64,000 bases of DNA from Motacilla alba alba (Eukaryota > Chordata > Aves > Passeriformes > Motacillidae): NCBI RefSeq assembly GCF_015832195.1, contig NC_052020.1, positions 2,170,001-2,234,000 on the forward strand, read 5' to 3'. A program made the translations under genes and the position numbers. Within the stretch, counting starts at the first letter, position 1; the number at the start of each line of letters is the position of its first letter. The notes beneath the pieces are model-generated. The model searched no databases, was not told the origin of the DNA, and was given only the letters and a program-made list of their open reading frames with translations. This document shows positions 37,576 through 48,344 of this stretch, one piece after another.

Positions 37576-38598
37576 TGTATGGAGTTTGCATGACAAAGTT
37601 TTGGTAGCAGGGGGGTGCACTCTGTGACAAGATACCAGAAGCAGACCCTATGTTCAATGGAGCCAAGGCCTGCCAGCTCCAGGACAGACCCATCACTGAC
37701 CAAAGCTGAGCCCATTACCAACACCAGCAGCACCTCTGTGAGAGTGTACTGAAGAAAGGGTAAAAAACCTTGCACAAGAGCAGCTGGCAGAGAGGATTGA
37801 GAACATGAGAGGAACAGCCCTGCAGACACCCAGGTCAGGGCAGGAGGAGCAGGAGCTGCTCCAGGTGCCAGAGCCGAGATTCCCCTGCAGCCTATTGTGA
37901 GGCAGCTCTGTCCCTGCAGCCCATGGAGATCCATGGGGATGCACAGACTCACCTGCAGCCCATGGAAGAGACTCACATGAGAACACGTGGATATGCCCTG
38001 AAGGAAGCTGTGACCTCATGGACAGCCAACAGTGGGGCAGGCTCCTGCTGGGACCTGTCCCCCCATGGAAAAGAGCCCACACTGGAGCAAGTTTGGCGGC
38101 AGGACTTGTGATCCCACTGAAGCAGCTCACAAGGAACTGCAGCCCATGGAAGGACCAACATTGGAACAGTTCACAAAGGACTTTCTCCTGCATAAAGGAC
38201 CCCATGCTGGAACAGGGTAGGAGTGTGAGGAGGAAAGAATAGCAGAAACAAGGTGATATAGACTGACCATAACTCCCATTCCACCTCCTCCTCTATTGCT
38301 TGGGGCAAGGAGGTAAAAGAATGAGGAGCAAAGTTCAGACTGGGAAGGGGGAGGATGGGGTGATTTAAATTGGTTCTTATTTTTTATTATCCTACTCTGA
38401 TTTGATTGGCAGTAAATTAAATTTATTTCCTCAAGTCGAGTCTGTTTTGCCTATGATGTTAATTGCTGAGTGACATCTCCCTGTCCTTATCTTGACCCAT
38501 GAGCCTTTTGTTATATTTTCTCTCCTGTGTTGTTGAGGAAGGGAGTGATAAAGCAGTTTGGCAGTCACCTGGCAGGTAGCCAAGGTCAACCCACTTAA
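37576..38598 (+). mobile_element. Solo ERV LTR, family A, second copy (uninterrupted)
   Basis: Begins TGTATGGAGTTTGCATG, then 'aaagttttggtagcagg', CCTGCAGACACCCAGGTCAGG, repeated 'ctgcagcccatggag' modules, AAGTCGAGTCTGTTTTGCC, 'gtccttatcttgacccatgag', TATTTTCTCTCCTGTG, and ends near CCAAGGTCAACCCACTTAA. Flanks TTCAC (37571-37575) and TTTAC (38599-38603) may be a decayed 5-bp target-site duplication. Length is about 1.02 kb. Same family and orientation as 17080-18999, without its CR1 and LTR-B interruptions. The probable polyadenylation area reads GTAAATTAAATTTATTT, so a canonical AATAAA is absent. It is antisense to NELL1; the open frames inside are LTR-derived. Confidence 0.93.
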
Positions 38599-38754
38599 TT
38601 TACTTATTGTACACTAAGAATTTTATTTCTTTTAGCATTAAAAAAAATGGAAGTAATTTTATCACCATGTTTGTTACATCTTATGTACTAAAGAATGAAG
38701 AATCAGAGATGCATTTATTATGGTAAGATAAAATCAAGATTTTTCAAGTTTCCA

Positions 38755-38960
38755 CTCCTCTTAAGCCTTTAAGAATGGTGCTAGTAACTGTCATTTAACA
38801 GCTGATAGGTGCAATTTTAATTAATTAGGCATTGTTTTTCATTAACGTGAGTGAGGTACAGAAACCTTTTGAGTCATAAACCCATCATTTAACACAACCG
38901 CCAACTTTTTTGAGTCAATTCACTTGACGTTCTGTGAAATCAAAGGAAAGGAGCGACTTC
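38755..38960. promoter_or_regulatory. Candidate non-coding regulatory element (E-box plus homeodomain sites)
   Basis: Holds AACAGCTGATAGGTGC (CAGCTG E-box, then a CAGGTG-like GATAGGTG), TTTTAATTAATTAGGCATTG (clustered TAATTA/ATTAG cores), GTGAGTGAG and TTGAGTCAATTCACTTGACG (AP-1/CRE-like). The density of recognised motifs is higher than in nearby intron. Evidence is motif content only. Confidence 0.25.
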
Positions 38961-40559
38961 TATCTAGACTGTGTTCCTGTTTCTGGGTGTAATAAATGCC
39001 AAGAAAGAATTAGCAATTCACAATAACAAGATTTGTACATAGAGCACACGCTGCTTTCTCACAAAGCATTGATATTCAAGATTTTAAAAGACTTTTTAAA
39101 AAAGTCATGCACCTTCTTCCAATAAAGCTGAGCTTCTCATGCTCCTGTAGTGCTCTCACAAACCCAAGTAACAAAGAAGTGAAATAATCTACTGACACAA
39201 CAGACTGACCAGCTTAACAAAGCTGAATGTGTGTGTATATATATTTTCTCTTTAACAATCGGTTTCTATTTACATTCCAGTTTTTCACAGATCTTAACAA
39301 CTTTGTTCTGTAGTTCCTCCCTCTTATTATCTTGACAGCCCTAAAACACCTCTTTTGTCTAGTCCACAACCCTGAATGCACAAAAAGCTCCTCTTTGCTC
39401 ATGCATAGATCTGAAGACACGTTCAGTCCATCCATTCAACCAACCTCTACTTATCTAACTTCTGTTCTTGCCTCATAAATCAGTTTCTACAAGCTGTTCA
39501 TCATTTTTAGAGTGCTTTCTGAATAGCTTTCTATTTATTAATTTTACATTTTCTAACCCAATGTGTCACATGCTCTGAACTCTGCTTCTGAATCATCACA
39601 AAGATTTTTGAAGGGTAAAATCATATGCTGCTTTGACCTTGTTAAACTATCCCAGAACTGTTAAACAGTTTTAGAGAAAGCACAAAGGAAAAAAACAATA
39701 CAGGAAGAGTGAAATCACTGTCATTGAGTCACTTTTAGATCTACGTAGGGCCATAAAGACTTCCCAAACAAAAGACAGATATAAATATCTTAAAAATACA
39801 ATTACATAGCATACAATGGACACTGATTCTAGATTATACAAATCTTCTTGCTGTTTGCCAATAGGTACTAGAGTCTTGTATAAATCCCCCATAAATGTGC
39901 TATTACTTAAAATAAAAGGAAGACACATCATCATGGATGATGGGTACAGGATATTTTCCTTGGCTTAAGGACAAGACCCAGCTCACGAGGTACACTAGAA
40001 CACCTGCACACCCGATTTTCAGCTGATAAAAACCCAAATATTGGACGTTCATACTGTTTCAAAAACTGGTATTCATGCACGAATCCATATATAAAAATTC
40101 AAAATAAATTAACACAGCCCCTAGTTCCCCCATGCAGATCCAGAAGGAGCTATGTTCCCTGAGCATGCTGTGTTTATCCTGTTTTTTCAGGAATCAGTAA
40201 CAAAAGACAGGCACTAACACAAGGCAGATAAAAATTCAAAAGCATCCAACTTCATTCAGTCACAGGCAGTTCTTAAGACTTGACTGGTAAATACCAAAAA
40301 GCTTATCCAGGGTATGATTATCCATATGCTAAAATCTGTATTTGGTTCTATATTAGAAAATTATTGTGTTATAATATCACATATTAAAACATCTGATTAA
40401 CCATGTTATCGATGTAATAACAAAATATTTTAATAATAATTGAAATAGCTAATAACATGAACAGCTTGTTTCCAAGGTGACCAAAATGAATCATATTTCT
40501 TACCAAATTTCCCTTAGGTATAGCCAGCTTATTACTACTTTGAAAAATTTTTTTTTTCT

Positions 40560-40720
40560 CCTACTGACAGCATCACTCACTAGCTGTTCTCTGCTGTCAA
40601 TGTTGCAATTCATCAACGTTGCTTTTAATCTGCCATTTTATCTGATGTCTGTGTAAATAAATACTGATCGTTGATGTTTTGCAACCCACCCAAAAGGCCC
40701 AGACATCTTGAAGACATTAA
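40560..40720. promoter_or_regulatory. Candidate non-coding regulatory element
   Basis: Contains CTGTCAATGTTGCAATTCATC (C/EBP-like TTGCAAT next to TGTCAA), 'caacgttgcttttaatctgcc' and GTAAATAAATA (forkhead-like). It is non-repetitive and of balanced composition compared with its AT-rich flanks. Function is inferred only. Confidence 0.2.
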
Positions 40721-43700
40721 GGAATTGATGGTTTGACAGTATCTTGATACAAGGTGATGTAAATTATGAAGAAATATGTATTTTGGCTTGAAAGAATAGT
40801 CTCTCTGACTATTCTGCTAGACTTTTAAATTAACCATACGCCACAGAAGACATTTCTTAACTCAAAAGCTCTCTTGGACAGATATAACTGTCTTAGTTTC
40901 AGCAGAGGTAATTGTAAGCAGTTTTGTGTCTGAAAGTAAAAGGAAGAGTAGAGAGCAAAGAAATGAAGCCTGCCATGACACAGGGCACATAGGGCTGCAG
41001 AACAAAGCAATGATATTCTTTGGAAAGAGCAAGGCTCTTCAGCATGGCATCTTCCATCCAGTTGGACTGGAACATCCATCCAGCTAGAGATGTCAGGTCA
41101 GCATTGCACCTGAACAACTATCCCCTGCAGTGTATTATACCCACAAAGGCAAGTCAAGATGTGCACAGTCTGGGGTTTCATATCTTAGTTGTACTATTAA
41201 ATATAAAATCATCTCATTGCATCATTACAGAGAAAAGCTGCACAATTAAAAACTATTTGGTTGCCTCCTATGAGCCTCCTGTTTGCTCCAACCAGCAAAG
41301 ACACAGCAAAAAACAAAGGAACAAAAGACAAAGTGCAATAACAAACCCACCAGCCAGCATTCCCACCATAAATAAATAAAGCCCTGCCAATCTGATTGCC
41401 CTTGCAGCAATGTAATTCACACAAGCAGAGCCCTCCCAGATATGGATTTGACAGGGTGCCTGGACTGCAACATGTGGTGACCAGCTGAATCCCAGCTTGG
41501 CTGGGATGTTCTATCCAGCCTGAAAGGAGAGGAGCTGCACGGCGGTATCTGCCCTTTCTCCTTTCTCACCTCATCAGCCACATCCTTAAATTCTCTCAGC
41601 ACTGAAGAGCCCTGGGGCCATGATGGCAGGAGGCTGCAGACCATCAGATTCCTTTGGAAACCACCAGGAACAGCCCAACAAATCATGGTGTCTCAGACAA
41701 CTGAGGAGAAAATTAGGCTAACTCCTTCCAAATTTGAGAGAGAGAGAAGGCAACCTACACATATAATCAAAGAGCTGCTTGGGAAATCCATCTGTAAGTC
41801 TCCCCTGATGTGTGACAAGAGCCTAGACTATTACCAAAAGCACTTCTGAACATCAGTCAGTCCCTGCCCACGTGTCTCAACCCTAGAGCTCAAAGAGATA
41901 CCCTACCTGCAATATCTCAGAGGAAGTGATAACTTCTGAAAGCACATCAACAAACGGTTTTTACACTATTTCACATGCAATGACCAGTCCTTTGGTAAAG
42001 TGTATTTGCCTCAGTGTTCAGATGCCATTTTCACCATCAGCCTCTAAAAGAAAAAATTGTGCTAATTTATAGAAAAAGAGGGAGGTCAAGACTAAAAGCT
42101 TCAACATTGTCCAGTCCTTCACGCTCACAGACTGTCATTGTTTTTTGCAAGTGGTGAAGACAGATGGGGAAATTTCTCTCTTCACAGCTGGCAAGTTCTC
42201 AAATTCTTAAGCTGACAGCAATTTGTGTTTAGAATACAGACTTAATCTTGGATCTTAATCTTTTTAAGTAAATGCCACTATACACATATGACAGCAGTCA
42301 GGGAGCAGCAATATCCTGCTTTATTTCTCCACCTGTATATTTCCATAGCTTTTCTTCAGAGGTTGTAAGGTTCACAGTCTACTGCAGCATGTGGTACTAT
42401 AGCTGTGGCAAGAAAGTGTGAAAACATCATTATACTACACTAATTTCTTCTTACCTGTTCGTTATGCCAAAAGTACCCATGAAAAAGAAAAGATAGAAGA
42501 TGTAGAGACTAAATACAGGCACAATGAAAAAGTATTCATTCCTGGCCAAGCTTATTTCCCCAGTTTGTACTGTTAGGAACAGTGAGATTGTCAGTCATTT
42601 TCAGACTCCTAAATATTTTAGAGAGCTTTCCAAAGACTACAGATATAACTTGGGAGTTTCTCTCTAAGGAATGAAAGCAGACAAATTTAGTACTAGAAAA
42701 GCAGGAGATCGGGAATGCAGAACGGGCAGCTTTTCAGGAACAGAGAGGTCACACAACTTGACTTGCTCAAAAATCAAAAAAAGCAAGTAAATCCAGTACT
42801 AGAAATCATTCCTTGGGTTTTTGGGGGGTGCTTAGCAGAGATTGATGACTTGTTTTTATTTTAAAAAAATAGATCACATGACAAAAATACAATTTTGACT
42901 TACTAGAAATTATTCATTAATTTACAGCAAATTAAGAAAGCAGAGCTGAGTTAGTGTGAATAAAATCTTTTTTGAAGAGTGTGGTATTTCTGAAATAGCA
43001 CTTTCCAGCTTTGCATTGCAAGGGAACAAGTGCCACACACAGAAGATGATGTGGAGAGGTCTGAACATACATCTCTCCCAACAGAAGACCATCCCAGTCA
43101 GAGTTTGGAGAAGCATAAATAGAGGCAACATCAAAATCCTGTTTGAGGGAGTGTGTTTCCTCTCTTGGGATTTTTTTGTTTGCTTTACAGCACTCCCCAA
43201 ACCTTTGCGACTCTTCATCCCACTTCTGTCTATTTCATAACATCTTAATACTTGTTAATTACTCTATAAACAGCTGAAACACTGGCTACTGCTTCTGAAG
43301 AATTAATTTAAATGTAGTAGCTTCAGGTACATTTTCTGATACCTTTTTCAGAGATAATAATTCCAATGCAAATATGTGGATCCCCAACAGGTTTTGTACA
43401 ACCAAACATAACTCAAATTCTTAAAAAAAAAATAAAATAAAAATTACAACCACCACTGCTAGAAGTGGGAGGTTGGCCTTCTCATGACACCAAATTACAG
43501 CCTTTTAGAGCACACATTATTCAGGTGATCTTTTAGTTATTGTTTCTCTCCCACGAGCAGATTTTTTTTTTTAGCCCACAGAGTCATCCATCATTCCAGT
43601 CTCTCTGATCCCCCAACCTACATATTACATTGCTTGCAACATCAGTGAGCTTTTACTAAATGTGACAATAATTTCTCCTAGAGACAGCTCTTATGAATAC

Positions 43701-45189
43701 TGAATCATCCCTTTCTTCCCCTCACTCTGAGCCTATCTTCACAGGTAATCTTGCCCCTGTCCAATATATAGTTAAGAGTGTTACTTAAAAATATAAGACA
43801 TTCCCTAAAGCTAATGTCTAAAACGTGACTGTTTAAATTCCCTTGAGGAGGCCAAATGCGGGGCATTTGGGCAATTTCTATGATCAGGTATTTCTCTAGA
43901 AATTTATTATGTATTTCATTTTGGAATATATTTTAACATGTATAGTTCGTCACTATCAGTCTAAATCAGTCTTCAAAACAAGACATATGCAAAACAACTG
44001 TGGCAAACTTACATGCAAAAACCTTTGTACATATACTTGTATGATACACACCTCAAGCAGAAAAATCAGAATTTATTGGGAAAGCTTCAAAAAATATGGG
44101 CAGAAAAATTAGAATTTCTAAGGAAGACTTTAAAAAAACATATGAATGAAACAGTATGTTGGGACACCAGCATGCAATGAGAAAAAGAGCTGTCCTGCTT
44201 CTGGGAATGAGCTCTCTTAGGCAGGCAATTAACTTGAAAGGCTAATAAGAACCAATGGGTTTTTTTCTTTTTGCTACACTTGTGTGACAGCAATTGATTT
44301 TCAAACTGTGACTTCAATAGGGTTTGGCATGTTTTACAACAGGAAACAAAAATTATGCATCATAGGTATGGAGTTGTTACACCCCGGCTAGCCATGGCCT
44401 TCCACAGAAGAAAGAGAATTGCAACAAGTCAAATAGTTTGACTGTGGATACAATAATTACACAGAAAGATGCCATTATAAATTTTTTCTACTTTAGCAGC
44501 GCATCAAATAGGTCTGTATATCATTTCTCCTCACTTATTTCATTTGTTATTATGTGTTTCAGCACTAAAAAGCATGCCCACTTTATATGTGATGTTTCTC
44601 TTTAAAACTACAGGTAGTTCAACCAAAGAGGTTCTTTTGCATGTCCAAAATTTAAAAATTTGTAATCTCGTTACTAAAAATTATTTGAAAGTTAATTAAG
44701 TGTAATAAAATTTGATTAACTACTGTTATAAATCTGAACTAAAATGAAGACAGTTCTAAATCAAATAAAACGCCTTATTAAAAGTTAAAACATTAGGTAG
44801 TCATCAATCTCCAGAAATAAAGAGTAGAAAACAGAAAGCTATATAAGGTATATGAAGCCTGGAGTAATTAATCCTGTCATCATATGCTATTGACTGGGAG
44901 TAAATCAAAAGACAAAAATAGACTGAAAACATCATCTTTTTTAATAGTGATTTTTCTAATGTCAGTTTGCAATTTTTTAACTCATGCTGTGAATTCTTCG
45001 GGCTTGTTCTTTACCTCCAATCACAGCTGAGCCTCACTGGAGACAACATCAGGGTGAAGAATTTAAAAGCAACAGAAAATGTGACCCTACAGAAAATCTG
45101 CTTAAATTAAGAAATTAATCAAATGGTTGTGACCGACTCATCTTTTGACAAGTCAATATATTACAATATATATAAAAATAAGCCTACAA

Positions 45190-46850
45190 AGAAGGGCTGG
45201 GATTCAACAGACCCAACTCTGAGTGCATAAGAAAGTTAACACAACTGATGATCCTACACTGAGCTCAAGAATACAGAGATACAACTTTAACAAAAGGTTG
45301 AAACTGTTTGGAATGAAATTAAAAAAGAACATCAAGGATAAGAAGCACTTCAAAGAAGGTATCAGGAGTAAGCAAAAAACTTACAAGGACAGAAAAAGGG
45401 AGATTGATTAACAAGGTAAGGCAGGTGTCCTAAATTAGTCACACAATAAAAATAGCACCTAGCTCAATCTTTCAAAGAAAAACAGACTGAACAGTGAAAA
45501 GCTCATTTCACCTAAGCAGAAGAGAGAGAAAAAAATACAGAGAATAACTAGTTAAGGACTTATTCTCATACAGATTCAATGAAAAGTTAACTGTGTATCC
45601 CCAAACCTGGACAAATGTTCCATTTTCTCATAAGAATAATGCCACAAAGACAGGAACATTTGCAGCATACTAAAAGAGCCAGAAGATAAAAATACAAATT
45701 CACTGGCAAATTTTTTAAATGAAATTTATAACCTAATGGGAACTAAAGTTTTCCCCATATACCAGTTAGTTTCATAAACCTTTACTCAAAACTTTTGTTC
45801 TTCGGGCATCCCTGATCATCAGTGCTAAAGCAAAAATAACACCAGGGAATAGTAAATACAGATGCACTCCAAGAAAGGAGAAGTGATAAACACATATTCA
45901 TGTGATTTTGACACTGACTACAGCAGACTTTGGAAGAGGCAGTAATTGAAAGCATGGAGGTAGGCTTGAAGTAGCATAAAAAGAAATACATTCTCATTAC
46001 TAATAGATCACCTGAGAGACATGATGAGTTTCTTAGTAAGACCGATGACTACTTAGACAAGGGCAATATAGTGCAACTAATACATCTATGTTTGAATTAA
46101 GCATCTGGCAGTGTTCTCTAAGAAATCTTTATTTAAAAGGCAGACAATGAGGAGCAATATAAGAATACACCATAATATGGATGGAAAACTGTGGGAGGCA
46201 TAGAGTCTATGGGAGGCACCACAAGAGTATGTAGTGGGGAAAAAAAACAGTTCTAAAGATGGAGAAATATTACTTAGTATTTCTCAGGAACCAGTCTTGG
46301 GATGGATCCTGCTTAATACATTCATTAGCAACCTTGATCCAAGGACTGGATTATGAAATGCTAAGATGATATAATTATGAGCATGGAAGAGGACAAGATC
46401 ATCACACAGAGAGAATGAGATGACCTTGTGAGGTAGAAAACTGAATAGGATGAAGTTTAAAAGCAAAAAATACATCATGACAAGACAAATTAATGAGGAT
46501 TTCTGCTTTAAACTGAAGGTTCATCAGATTTAAGAAATGAAGAAGAAAGGTGGTGGATAGAATGACTAAGAGGTACCTATTTGTTATCTACCAGCTGTAA
46601 AAAGGTCTCATGAATTTCTGGGAATATCAGACATTTTCAGCCGACTCAGAGGACTACTTGGACCTCATCTGAAATAGTGGAGTGATTCACGATCACCTGT
46701 TTTCAAAACAAAACTGTAAGTATGCCCAGAAAAGGATTTCTGAGGTGATTACAAGAATGGGAAAATAACTTTCTTGACAAGAAGCAAGGAAATCTTGGTC
46801 CTTCCAGCCTAGTTAAGCAAAAAACTGAGAATACATTTAAATAGATCTGA
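45190..46850 (+). mobile_element. Ancient CR1-superfamily (CR1/L3-like) ORF2 remnant
   Basis: Scattered but collinear matches to CR1-type ORF2. In order: AACATCAAGGATAAGAAGCAC..'atcaggagtaagcaaaa' near 45330; 'gacaagggcaatatagtgca' and 'tctggcagtgttctc' near 46060-46120; ACCAGTCTTGGGATGGATCC and 'cattcattagcaaccttgat' near 46290-46340; ATGACCTTGTGAGG..'aataggatgaagtttaaaag' near 46420-46460; GGACCTCATCTGAAATA near 46660; 'cagaaaaggatttctgaggtg' near 46730; CTTCCAGCCTAGTTAAGC near 46802. Every frame is broken by stops and indels. It is much older than the 16-kb CR1 copy. Confidence 0.82.
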
Positions 46851-48254
46851 TTATTGTTATACATAACCTTGCTATGCTTAGCTTCTTCTCATGGCTAGCT
46901 CTAAATATGGACAGCATGCAAAGGAATCCAAGAGCCATGTGGAAGCTGGGGCAGAGAAAGCCTTGGGCAGGACCCAGCAGTGCTGCCAAGTCCATCACTG
47001 AGGGCACAGTCAGAAGCCAGCTGGGACTCCCCAGCCCAGGTGTCCTTTGCCAGCACTGGAACTGTAGAGTGCACACCTGCAGCCTGTGTCTGGAGCTGCC
47101 TCCAAGCAGGAGCAAGGCAGGAGAGAGCACCAGCTGCGCAAGCAACAAACAATCCTTCACACACAGGGTAACAATAAGCCTCTCACAGCAGCTCAAAAGT
47201 TACTGAGCACAAAATGGGAACCCATTCTATGATTTTTAGTGATATACATTCCTCCAAGCAACAGCTTGGATTATGTGATGCAACAGAACCCTTTTACACA
47301 GAAATATATCCCCATGGCAGTTGATATAAGGTTTGTCTCAATAACCTGTTCAGCCATCAAGTGTCACCTTTTTGGCTAATGGTTTATATCAAAGGAAAGA
47401 ACACACCTCATAATGTACATAACCAACTGTGTAATGCTGCTCAGCAGGGAAACATCCCTCCTGTAACACTGCACTGATTACCTTATGCCTTGAAGCATGA
47501 GAGCTGATGATCTTTATCTTACCTTTCATAACTACAAATGCTACTATTGGTCATAAAATTATCCAAGCACTTCAAAAATTCAGCCACAATATTTGATTTG
47601 ATGACCCTCTGCACTGGGGACTAGCACAACCTCACTAGGCGTTCAATGTCTGCCAAGTAATTTGTTTTAAATTACACCTTTATTTTCATATTGCAGAACA
47701 GGATTAGAATAACCTTCTGAACAAGTTTCACTACAGCATTCATAAAAAAAAATTGTGAGTAGCTAAAGCAAACCTTAAGGGCTTGACTTTTTCTTATGCT
47801 GTATGTCATAATAAATCCTCTCATGCAATAGATGCCAACACCTTCCCACCCAGAGCAGGTGGACTAGAAATATGGAGGATGTGCAGAGAGAATTGCTTGT
47901 CTAGCCTTCCACAGGAGCCAGCACAACCCTCACAATTTGCTGCAAGTGCGTCACCACTTCCCTGCCACTTGCAGAACCCTGCAACACAGGAACAAGGTCT
48001 CGGGGGAGAGAGAGGTCCCTGGGCCATGACACATCTTGTGATAATCCTGAATTTGAGCAGCACTTCTCCTTCAGACAAGTGCCAAAATATACAGTTTAGC
48101 CTTAAGTCCTTTCATTTGTATTCCATTTGATCAGATGCTTAGGTGTGAAGAATACCAATATATTCATTGTCAAAAGACATCCTCACATCTTTTCCTATAC
48201 TTATTAAGTCACAGCACTACCCAAGACTCTTGTATTAAGAAAACTCTTTTTAAA
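46851..48254. other. Unique intronic stretch with a GC-rich patch
   Basis: The patch at about 46900-47170 is GC-richer and open on both strands. No domain, splice boundary pair or repeat family was recognised. The rest is AT-rich. Confidence 0.4.
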
Positions 48255-48344
48255 TAAAACCAACCAAACAAACAAAAACAAAACAAACAACAACAACAAC
48301 AAAACAAAACAAAACAAACAAAAAAAAAAACACACACACACACA
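48255..48344. repeat. Compound microsatellite (CAAA/CAA/CAAAA/A/CA)
   Basis: Successive blocks: CCAA/CAAA units, (CAA)n at about 48288-48302, AAAAC units, A10 (48321-48330), then (CA)7 (48331-48344). Open frames through it on the minus strand are low-complexity and not genes. Confidence 0.97.

Larger units (their letters stand above)
38599..45189. other. Unique intronic stretch with motif-rich candidates
   Basis: No gene, RNA or transposon was recognised. Candidate regulatory clusters are listed separately at 38755-38960 and 40560-40720. A GC-richer patch at about 41410-41690 has an open frame but no protein signature. Confidence 0.45.

Noticed and set aside
37693..38205. 170-codon minus-strand open frame
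   Set aside because: It lies wholly inside the solo LTR, antisense to it; the open length reflects the GC-rich repeated modules.
46837..47206. Open frames on both strands in a GC-rich patch, considered as an exon
   Set aside because: No similarity to any NELL1 domain (no EGF or VWC cysteine pattern) and no convincing splice sites in phase.
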